Below are positions 1 through 8,240 of a stretch of 64,000 nt of DNA, piece after piece (within the stretch, counting starts at the first letter, position 1; each line of letters starts with the position of its first letter). Made by a program: the position numbers and the translations under genes. Origin of the DNA: Smittia aterrima (lineage: Eukaryota; Arthropoda; Insecta; Diptera; Chironomidae); assembly GCA_033063855.1 (NCBI GenBank), contig CP093831.1:19530001-19594000 (forward strand). Direction: 5' to 3'. The notes under the pieces were generated by a model. It saw nothing but the letters and a program-made list of their open reading frames with translations, searched no databases and had not been told where the DNA came from.

Positions 1-1655
1 AAATATTAATGCGCTTTCGTTTTCAGAATTTTGACAGACAGTAAATTTTGAATCCCAGGTTCGCTTTTGAATTTCGGCCGAAAGTGTTTGAATTTCGTGA
101 ACCAAAGTTATGCCAAATCATAAAAAATGTAACACTGATAAGAAATTTCTTTCGTACAAAAACAAATGAAAATCAACTTAATCAACTTTATACGGGAATT
201 GGTTTATACATTTTTAATTAGATATTGTGTTGTCTTTAATTTTTCTTTTTGAAACAAACTATAAACGAAAAACAAAATCATATGGCTTAGCGTTACTTTT
301 TGAGCATTACAGCCACAGATTGTGTGTAAGAATGCTCAAAACTTTTGCAGCATAACAGATAAAAGAATTTGTGAATTGTTAAGAATCCAATGGGTTCGCT
401 CTTTGGAACCAATTGAACATCATCGCTTAAAATTCATCCGCTGATGACAAATAATTCAAAAAGAGTCCACCTGGGAGATGAGATTTATTCAAAATTTTGA
501 AAGACTTTTGATTGTTTCTTTTTTGTTTTTTATGGCCTGATTCGAGCAAATGATTTTTTTTGTGTGATTATAAAAATTCCATGTCACTAATGTCTCCAGT
601 CGTTATTATCATGTTTTCTTTTTGCTTTCCCAATGCAGCCCCTTTTTTTTAAAATAAATTTGATTTTAAAAAGAAGAAACAAAAATTAAAAACTAAATAA
701 AATCTACCAAGGCAGTCCAACGTAAATTAAATTGAGAGAAAAGAGATTCAAGCATTCTAAACGTTCTTTCATTTTAAAATACTTTCATTGAATAATTGCA
801 TTCCATTCAAAACGTGTGATGTGTTAATCAAAAGAGGAACAGTAGAAGTTTTCATAACCGATTGGTTCCAAATGACGAACAACTCAGATCTTTAAGTTCT
901 CAAATGTGTGTGCTTAAATATCGTGTGGAAGGAAGCAAGCTTAAAAAAAGCTCGCGAGTTTTAAAACGTTTCAAAGATAAATTTACTGCATCAAAGCTTA
1001 TCAACTAGTTTAAAGATAACTGGTCAAGTTTCAATTGCTTAATCTTACGATATTTCATACTAAAGTCATTTCACTATCACCTGCACCATAAGTTTTGTTT
1101 ATTTCGTTGATAAAAATTGGGAAAAAGTTGAGAGCAAAGCCCACGAAAGTTTTTTTTGTTCTAAAATTGAAGTAAAACGAAATTTCTTTCTATTAAATTC
1201 GTAAAATCTTTTTATCGCTTTCCTTCTGATCGAAATTTGTCTCTAATCCTATTTCGCGATTAACTCTAATGGTAATATTTGTTCATTGAAGAAGGAGAAG
1301 ACTTGATAATTATAAAAATCAGCTTTATCCTGATGCAGTTCACGCTAAACTCTCAATCAGGTCGAGAAGCAATGAAACTTTTTTCTCATCGTTCAGCATA
1401 TCAAAGCGTTTTGAATTCGTTGTTTGGAGCTTTAAAAAGTTTTTTTTGTTGTTTGTGTTTAATAATAGTTTTGTTTAATAAATTGTTCGATAGCTTGATG
1501 GCTTCATATGAAAATTTTCATTTTGTGTTTCTTTTTGTGATGTTTTTCGTGTTTAATGGCACTCCAAAATTTCAAACTATTTCTATGGCATTTTATAAAG
1601 TTTTAAAGTTGGTGAAATCAAATCATGAGAGTTCGATTGCATTGGCTCGTATCGT
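1..1655 (-). other. Probable br 3' UTR and downstream non-coding DNA
   Basis: AT-rich sequence without a convincing exon on either strand. Broad transcripts in flies have long 3' UTRs, so some of this is likely transcribed as UTR; the rest may be intron before further finger exons outside the window. The plus-strand ORF at 1279-1692 overlaps the finger exon antisense and looks like chance. Confidence 0.5.
1098..1103 (-). terminator. Candidate polyadenylation signal AATAAA for the Z2-like br transcript
   Basis: TTTATT on the plus strand reads AATAAA on the minus strand, about 550 nt after the TAG stop. In AT-rich DNA this hexamer is common; another copy is at 483-488, so the true cleavage site is not established. 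Confidence 0.25.
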
Positions 1656-2014
1656 CTATGCGGTCCGTGGATTGATGGGAAAGAAAGGATAGTTTGGTGT
1701 TCTGATGGGCGTCGTATTCGCTTCATCTTTTGTTTCAACCTTTGGTTGTTTCATGTTTCGATGGTAGATACTCTTATGATTACGCAAGCTATTAAGCGAA
1801 CTGTAGACGCGTTTACAAATATTACAGACGGGCTCTTTCGTTGGACGCATATGGACATTTTGAATGTGGCGTTTGAGGCGAGTTAGGGATGATAAGTTTT
1901 TGTTGCAGGGATCACATCGAAAGTCTTCTGTCAGGGCACCGGGCGCTGCAATTCCACCGGAAGCTGCAAGAGATGTTGACGTCATCAAAGATGTTGGTGG
2001 AGATATCGTCAAGT
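1656..2014 (-). CDS. br: br terminal zinc-finger exon, Z2-like
   Basis: Starting at 2014 it encodes DLTISPPTS and a Ser/Thr/Ala-rich lead, then FRCDPCNKNLSSLTRLKRH and EPVCNICKRVYSSLNSLRNH, two C2H2 fingers with CX2CX12HX4H spacing. After the fingers come 34 residues, QPKVETK to PINPRTA, then TAG at 1658-1656. Three acceptors fit phase 1: before 2014, before 1963 (TCTCTTGCAG, best local consensus) and before 1945. They give proteins of 548, 531 or 525 aa; the fingers are intact in all three. I take 2014 as the outer bound. Confidence 0.9.
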
Positions 2015-5000
2015 CTGACGACGACAAGTTTTTTTTTGGTTCGGGGGGATAGAGAGAAAGAGAGAAAGAGGCAAACGACCGATAATTAGCCAATCATCAA
2101 CATCACACCGTCACCACAATTATATAAAAATATTGCCTGTCATCCGATTGGGATTGGAATTTATTCATTTTGTTTAGCTGGGACTTCCTAATTTCCTTTT
2201 TTTATGTTGCCATCATATTTTTATACATCATGTGTGATCTTTATTGTGATTTCTTCATATGACAACAAAGCGAGATGATGAGATTTGTTTAAAAAACAAA
2301 TTTGGCCGAAAACAAACAAAAGTTAATTTTAATGAAAACAAAGTAAAAATCACACAATTTTATTTCATTTCTGAAAGCCATTTCAACGTGTTTGTGTTGT
2401 GTTCTCTCTCTATTCTGATTTTTTATCATAACATCAACCGAAAAAGCATCATTACATAAATTTTAAAAATTAATTTTGTATTTTGTTGTGGCGAATGAAA
2501 AATAAACCCGTCAACCGTTAGTGAGTTGCATTAAAATAAAATAATTCCAAAAAAAAATTCTTTCATGTTGTTTTTTATCAATTAATTCAAAAGCGTGAAA
2601 CTTTATTCAACACTGTGAAGCAAAGTTTTCGTTTGAATAATGTTTGCAAGCTCCATCGTTGTCCTCGTAATTCTAATATGTACAATGTTGTAAATGCTCC
2701 ATTTTATGTATTCTTGATTCATAATTCATTTTGGGCAAAGTTTAACATTAAGAGAAACATTTGGTTTAATTTACATAATTTTCATAATATTTTACATAGA
2801 TTTTTTCCAATTAATTTCTAATAACTTTTCATGTTCTTTCTTTTGATTCAAATGCATCTCTTTCAACTTTATGTTAAGAAGTTCTTTTGTTTCGCAGAGT
2901 AAGAAGTTTCATTCGAGTTGAAGGGAGTTGGGGAGAAGTCGAGGTTTGGAGAAAGAAATTGATTGACATCTTAGGACAGCAGCAAGAAAATGTTTCTTAA
3001 GTTGCTTCCGTCAAACACATGAAAGAAGAGATGAGAGAGATTCAACGAAAAAAGTTTTCCTTTCACTCGGGCGATACAGCTATCACCTTTGAAGAGTCCT
3101 GGAGAAGCCAGGAGATTGTGAAAGGGAAAAGAGTTTCACTGGAAGAGATTTCCGGTAGGAGAAATTTAAATCATAATCAGACAGAGAATGAAAATAAATG
3201 AAAATCTTTCGGTAGGAAAAAAGGAGAGTGAGAAAAATAAAAACATAGTTAAATATTTAAACACACATAACACGACGATGACACGATATAAATTACGAAT
3301 TATACATTGAATAAATTAGCACACAAAACCAATTCACGGTAAAGTTTGTTTTAATTAATTTTAAGTTCATGATTGCATTGTTTTGTATTTTTTTCTCGTA
3401 AAATCAAATTTCAATTTCTTCAATGTGAGATTTTTCATCCAATTATTTTTTGTCTCGTTGAAATGTCACATTTAATAATATTTTGTTTAAAAATGTCTTA
3501 TGAGATCAGCGGTGAAGTTGAACAAGAGTTTAATGGAAATTCTTCGAAGGGGAAATTTCATATCGACGGATATTTCGGTATATATAAATATTTATGTGTG
3601 CTCATAAATTCATCAAGCGATGCAATTGGATCTTGTTTTGATTAAAAGAACATTTACTTTAGAGTGAGAAGACTGAATAGATGTGAGGAGGTGGTCTTTT
3701 TTGAAACTTGAGAGAAAGAAAACTTTTGTCAATTTGATAAAACTGGATTATCCAGTTTAGTGAAATCAACTATTAAAAGCATAAGAAGAGAGAAAGTTCT
3801 GTTTAAGTTTTGAAGAGAATTTCAAGATTTCATAAGTGGAAGCATCTAACCACAACCATAATATTTTGTTAAGATCTTTAATTTGAAATAATTGAAAACC
3901 ACCACAAGAGAGAAAACTTTTTATAAAATTTTGTATGCAAAATAGAGAAATTGATAAATTGACTTTGCATAAAAATTTGAAAAAAGTCTCGAAACATTAA
4001 AGAAGTTTAAGGAGAGTTAAGATAGATCATTGGTTAGGTTCATGTTAAAGAATTTTTTGAGTATTTTTTTATCAAAACGCAATCCGTTTGAAGCCTTAAA
4101 TATTTATATATACCATAATACCTTTTGTTGATTTGCATTTGGGTGTTTAAATGAATTTCGATGCTCGATTGCAGTCAAAAAGAAAGAGAAAAAGGTCCGC
4201 TTTGATTTATCGTCGTCGATGATTGCGATCTCGTTTGAGCCAGAGAAACTAAAGGAATCTTTTGTTTCCATAACTTCCAGTAAATCATAAAACACTCGCA
4301 AAAATATCTTCATCTAGTTCTAATAAAAACTTAAATCCATGACGCAATCAATCGACACAGTAAAGCGACCTTCGATGCAGACTTTTTCTCTTTTTTTTCG
4401 TCACCTCCATTTCGTTTATTATCAAAACCAAATGAGGGAAGTTGTATTAATTCAATTACTTATTTTTTTTTTTTTTGCATGAAATGGTTGGATAATTTCA
4501 ATCGTTTTCAATATTTTCAAGGGAGGAAATCGCGTTTTGCTCGCGACGGTTCGGTTTTGGGGGGAGAGGTTTATTCAAAACCAAAATGTTTTATTTTCTT
4601 TAAATTGATATTCCAAAAATAAAACAAAAGGATTGATAAGTAAATTGGCTTGATTGGCGCTTACCTTGAGGCGATCCGGCCAGTTCAGCAGCGGCAGATT
4701 GCATGGAATTGAAGTCTACAACATTTCGAAAGAAAAGATTTTGATAAGGATCTTGAGAAAAAGAAGTTAAGTAGAGCTTTCAAGAGACGGAAATACTGAC
4801 TTGCTAATGCCTGAGGATCAGCAGCGAGAGCAGCCATTGAGAATTTGAAGGAACCGGGTGGAGGGAAGAGCTTGTCACCGGGCGACATCATGAATGGAGG
4901 AGCGTTGTGGTTATATATGCTGTTGTCCATGTCGTCCTCTTGGGGCGAGCTAAAATGATATTTCATCCTATGAGTGAACAGTCATCCATCTTCAACTGGA

Positions 5001-8000
5001 TATAGATGTTCAGGCGCGTAATCAGAAATCTGATTACGCACCCGCTTCTTTCCACTTACCTTAGCGGTCCCTTCATGTCATTAACATTGTTCGCGTGCAT
5101 TTCAGAATCGTTGCTGTGATCATTGTCCGGGTTAATGCTGTTGCTGGCGAGTTCCAATGGTTCTGTTTTTACGTCGTCATTGGAGCGAGCAGGAGGCGAA
5201 GGCGTCAAGCTTTCTTTATCCGTCGTTGAACCCAAACTTCCACCACCGTTTATGTTTGTCGTCAAATTGATAGAGTCCTTCAAGTTGTTGTTATTATTAA
5301 CAACATTGTTGTTAGTGCTCAATGTATTATTGTTATTTCCTAGATCAGAAAAATTAAGAAATATTTCTTGGTTAAATAGAAACTATTTCAACTTACCATT
5401 CGGCGTTTGTTTTCCATCCATACGATCAGAATCTTTATTATGCGGAGACATGTTGTTCATGTGCTTGATGTTGGTCGAGAAATCGGTTGCGGTAATTTGC
5501 GGCATGTGGTTAATGATGTCTAAGTTGTTATTGTTAATATTCGGTCCCATCATTCCACTGTCAGGGCGATGACGTTTCATTTGCAAGTCATCCGAATGAC
5601 ATGAGCTGTTGCGTTCGCGTCTCATTGCAGCTGCAGCGGCAGCACGACGAAGTAATTGATTGACCGTTGCACCAGAGTGAGCTGATTTTTTTAATTAGAG
5701 AGTAATTGTTAAAAAGCTCTGAAACAAAATGCTTTTTCTGAACTTACCAGATGGACTGTGCATATTGTTTAAATGAGGCGGGGGTGAAGCGCCCTGTGGG
5801 AACAAAGCTTCTTCAACCAACTTATCTGTGAAGCTTTGATGATGATTCAATGGAGTTCTGCCTCCACTTTGGGCCATATTTTGTACTTGAGCTAACTGTG
5901 AAATTATTTTAGGATTAGAATATGGTTTAACGTTTGAAATCTTCAAATTCTTCTTACATTATGAGTTTCCTCAGCTTGCTGCTGTGTCAATCCCGAGACG
6001 CGAAGAACTTCAGCTGTCTTCAAGAATGAACTCAACGATCGTTGATGCACGTTGACTTCGCCATGATAGATAAACTCGACGAGAGCGTGAAGATCGGTAA
6101 ATGCGACATCTTGTAGGACAATCACGGGATGTTTGCATGGCGTGCTCTGAAACCAAAAGAAATTCGTCAATTTCAAGTGAAATTCGGTTGTGAGAAGCCT
6201 TATAAGGAAGCTCGGAATGTTTGTGCATGATAATTGCAGTAACGAAGAGAAAGAGAAGAATGAGAAATGTTGCATAACTTTAACTAAATGAAAGTCGAAG
6301 CTGCGATGAAAATAAATTTTTAGCAATTTAAAACTCTTATCGACTTATGCAGAAATATTCAAATGAATTTCAACTTATTCAACCTCAAGTAATTAGCTGA
6401 CATTAATTTTGAGGCCAATTAACTCGAAATATATCGCGGCTTGCCTAAAATAATTTCGAGTTTAACGTCAGACATGTGTAAATGGTTCCATTTGTTTTCT
6501 CTTTTCCTTTTGATAATTTATTCCGAGTCTAAGTTAAAATTTCAGTTCGTCGCGTGACACCTCGACATTCAAGAGAGTTTCAAGTTACCGAATCATGTGC
6601 AACTTTATCATTAAGACGCTGAGCTCAGCCCAAGGGCCTCGAATTGATCGTTGTTTGCTGCAAAAGTTGCAGCTTTGAAGGACGCTTTCGAAAAACTTTT
6701 TCTTTTCGCCGAAAATGTTGCATTTTATCAGCGAAATCAGACACAAACGATTAAGAAAGCGAGAAGTAACACAACTTTGCGTTGACGGAGTCTGCAATCT
6801 CGAACCGTTTGTGTCCTACTTTCGAACAAGATCTGCTTTTATTGTAAGTTTCGGGTGTAACTTGAACGATTTTGCTTGTTTGCTTTCAGCTTTTCTTTTT
6901 ATTGTCGACGGAATTTGTTTGTTATTATATTTCAAATATAGAAGAATGATTTTTTTAATATTCTTGCTTACAGGACATGAATATATCGTTCTTGTTTCGA
7001 TATAACATTCCAAGCGATGAAGATCATTAAATCGACACTGTCAAATATGAAATATTATTTTTGACAAGCTCATGTAAGTCCACAAAATTTCTCTCTCTAC
7101 ATGTTCCCCGTTGTCAAAAAAATAAACGCAAATCATTTCATTTTTTTCCGCGAATAATGCAACTTTTTTGTTTGCTGCTTTGTGTGTAAGGCAAAGCGAA
7201 TTGAATAAAAATGCAGGCCGTATGAATAAATCATTGATTTGTGAAATTGCAATTGCACATAATTATGGCAACTAAAAAAATAAAAAAAGAAGTGGTTTCG
7301 TTTCAAGAGGCGCAACAAAACATTTTTTTCCGGCAACATTCATTATTTTCACTATTTTTTTCGTGTCGGCCAATCGCGAAAAAAATTCATACATTAAAAA
7401 ATAATTACGGCCGAAAATATAATCCTGGCCCGGCCAGAAGGGAATGGAGAGCGAGGGAATTGAAATACATTCAAAAATTGCAATTATCATTCGCTTTCGC
7501 ATCGCTATGAGTTCATTTAGCTGTTATTTCATCATTTTTCCGCTGCCTGAATATTTCATCTCGTTTTTTATTTCGGCAGTGAACAGAAAAATTGCATTTA
7601 ATGCTTCTCGTCGTCTCTTTTTTTGTGTGCTATAATTACATTCTATTATTGCGATATGCAATCGTCGTGTGTGTGCGATTCGTCTCTTCTCGTCTTTCTC
7701 ATTTTGCCAAATTTAATTTCCAACATCCGGCATTGCAAACGAGTGAAAACCACGAAACATTTGCAAAGTGCATTTGTCAACGTTTCACTTGACTACGATG
7801 ATGATGTGTGTCACTCAACGATAACGGAACTCACCTTTAAGAGCTCCCGAAAGTAGGGACTGCATGCTGAGAGCACGACGCGATGAGCCTTCAGGCTTCT
7901 TCCATCACACGCCAATGTAACATCGACAAAGTCCTCATCATCGCGAAGGTTCTCGAACGCTGACGTTATGCTACTCTGGTAGTTGTTCCATCTCAGGCAA

Positions 8001-8020
8001 AAATGCTGAGTGTCCACCAT
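1656..8020 (-). CDS. br: Broad-Complex BTB/C2H2 zinc-finger transcription factor, spliced, Z2-like isoform
   Basis: Eight minus-strand exons join in frame: 8020-7835, 6146-5958, 5895-5748, 5681-5397, 5339-5060, 4949-4801, 4715-4665 and 2014-1656. They total 1647 nt, or 548 aa plus stop. The start MVDTQHFCLRWNNYQ matches the insect Broad/Tramtrack-type BTB family, and the BTB fold covers about residues 20-125. Residues 126-429 are a low-complexity linker with an Ala run, Asn tracts, a VKTE site (326-329) and a conserved MMSP (383-386). Two C2H2 fingers follow: C463/C466/H479/H484 and C493/C496/H509/H514. Known for the family: nuclear ecdysone-response transcription factors that dimerise through the BTB and specify pupal fate, with alternative finger exons Z1-Z6. 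The finger pair (CDPCNKNLSSLTRLKRH, then CNICKRVYSSLNSLRNH) resembles Z2 from memory; the family call is far firmer than the isoform label. Other finger exons are not visible here. The exact start of the last exon is uncertain, since three in-phase acceptors exist. Confidence 0.95.
2015..4664 (-). other. br intron 7, between common core and finger exon
   Basis: 2650 nt of AT-rich sequence. Its 3' end has an unusual layout: a long C/T tract (about 2041-2072), then an A9 tract, then the first AG at 2016-2015. I looked for another C2H2 exon inside it on the minus strand and found none. A 69-codon open stretch at 4104-4313 has no cysteine-pair motif and is treated as chance. Confidence 0.7.
4665..4715 (-). 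CDS. br: br exon 7, last common-core exon (51 nt)
   Basis: A 51-nt exon between TTGTAG|AC and CAAG|GTAAGC. It encodes NFNSMQSAAAELAGSPQ and leaves phase 1. The SPQ+G junction is where the Broad core is spliced to alternative finger exons in other insects (known for the family), so the 2.65 kb intron that follows is where finger choice would be made. The tiny exon was fixed by splice sites and phase, since it is too short for ORF detection. Confidence 0.9.
4801..4949 (-). CDS. br: br exon 6, linker with conserved MSP motif
   Basis: The acceptor is AATATCATTTTAG before 4949. The donor is GCAA|GTCAGT after 4801, the weakest donor in the core because it lacks the final exonic G. Phase 2 to phase 1. 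It encodes SSPQEDDMDNSIYNHN, then APPFMMSPGDKLF, which parallels APQFIMSPAENKMF of fly Broad, and ends AADPQALA. Confidence 0.92.
5016..5039. repeat. 24-bp near-perfect palindrome inside br intron 5
   Basis: The arm GCGTAATCAGA (5016-5026) and its exact reverse complement (5029-5039) are separated by two A's. The intron is only 110 nt (4950-5059), and the palindrome starts about 20 nt inside the donor. It could form an RNA hairpin. It also contains a head-to-head pair of TAATC/GATTA sites, the core preferred by Bicoid/Otd-class homeodomains. Confidence 0.85.
5060..5339 (-). CDS. br: br exon 5, Asn-rich linker with SUMO-type VKTE site
   Basis: The acceptor is TTTCTGATCTAG before 5339; the donor is CTAAG|GTAAGT after 5060, phase 1 to phase 2. 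It encodes two Asn tracts, then SLTPSPPARSNDDVKTEPLEL (split here only by description: SLTPSPPARS then NDDVKTEPLEL). That region is conserved with fly Broad (SLTPSPLARAG, DDVKSEP). VKTE at residues 326-329 fits the psi-K-x-E sumoylation consensus; modification itself is inferred. It ends HSNDSEMHANNVNDMKGPL. Confidence 0.93.
5397..5681 (-). CDS. br: br exon 4, linker with poly-Ala and basic segment
   Basis: The acceptor is an A-rich AAAAATCAG before 5681 and the donor is AATG|GTAAGT after 5397, phase 1 to phase 1. It encodes AHSGATVNQLLRRAAAAAAM followed by RRERN and a DLQMKRHRPDSG segment that could act as a basic nuclear-import patch (inference). Later it holds DFSTNIKHMNN, similar to the DFSTIKHHNNN of fly Broad. 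The intron to exon 3 is 66 nt. Confidence 0.93.
5748..5895 (-). CDS. br: br exon 3, start of the core linker
   Basis: Begins LAQVQNMAQSGGRTPLN, which aligns from memory with the LAQIQNLANSGGRTPLN region of fly Broad, and ends at MHSPS. The acceptor is AATTTCACAG before 5895. The donor is TCTG|GTAAGT after 5748, leaving phase 1. The intron to exon 2 is only 62 nt (5896-5957). The exon carries a proline cluster (ASPPPHLNN) typical of Broad linkers. Confidence 0.93.
5958..6146 (-). CDS. br: br exon 2, second half of the BTB domain
   Basis: 63 codons from STPCKHPVIVLQD to QQQAEETHN. The acceptor is TTTGGTTTCAG before 6146 and the donor is AAT|GTAAGA after 5958; both boundaries are phase 0. It includes the highly conserved stretches DLHALVEFIYHGEVNV and FLKTAEVLRVSGL that close the BTB fold. 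The intron separating it from exon 1 is 1688 nt, much longer than the introns that follow. Confidence 0.95.
6147..7834 (-). other. br intron 1 of the core, between the two BTB exons
   Basis: 1688 nt, flanked by GTGAGT and TTTCAG. It splits the BTB after FRELLK. The short ORFs in it are not conserved-looking and overlap on both strands. Nothing else recognised. Confidence 0.75.
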
Positions 8021-8050
8021 CTTGCTGGTGTGGTTGCTGTTATTGTTCTC
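7835..8050 (-). CDS. br: br exon carrying the start codon and first half of the BTB domain
   Basis: A clean acceptor (pyrimidine-rich stretch ending in TTCCAG) precedes base 8050, and a strong donor, AAAG|GTGAGT, follows base 7835. The first ATG is at 8018-8020 and gives MVDTQHF, the conserved Broad N-terminus. Coding is 8020-7835, 62 aa ending FRELLK, phase 0. The ten codons between the acceptor and the ATG (ENNNSNHTSK) are also open in the same frame, so an upstream coding exon could be joined here. An apparent longer start at 8060-8062 is a GTG lying inside the intron and is not used. Confidence 0.95.
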
Positions 8051-8160
8051 CTGGAATGACACGAAAGAAAAATTTGATATTACTATGGGTGTCTCGAGTT
8101 TCTTTTGTCTAGCGAGATATTTATTATAAAAATATTATTAACCATCTGGAACGTGTGGAG

Positions 8161-8240
8161 GGAAGTTAGAGCAAGCGAGCGAACTTCCTAATGTCGGAAC
8201 TTCGAATGAAATCACTTAGAACTGGGTCGGTTCTGAGTGA
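8161..8240. repeat. Two adjacent imperfect hairpins just upstream of the br start exon
   Basis: GGAAGTT (8161-8167) pairs with AACTTCC (8182-8188). Next to it TCACTTAGAAC (8212-8222) pairs with GTTCTGAGTGA (8230-8240) with a single G-T pair and a 7-nt loop. They lie 110-190 nt inside the 3' end of the long 5' intron on the minus strand. Function unknown. Confidence 0.6.

Noticed and set aside
1279..1692. 137-codon plus-strand ORF
   Set aside because: Overlaps the end of the br finger exon antisense, is mostly Phe/Leu-rich translation of T-rich DNA, and shows no family resemblance.
4104..4313. 69-codon minus-strand open stretch in br intron 7 (ETKDSFSFSGSNEIAIIDDD)
   Set aside because: Considered as an alternative terminal exon. 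It has no C2H2 cysteines, and the nearest acceptor puts the core into a frame that stops after about a dozen codons.
8021..8062. Longer BTB start giving MSFQENNNSN
   Set aside because: The codon at 8060-8062 is GTG and lies upstream of a clear acceptor ending at 8051, so it is intronic. The conserved ATG is at 8020.
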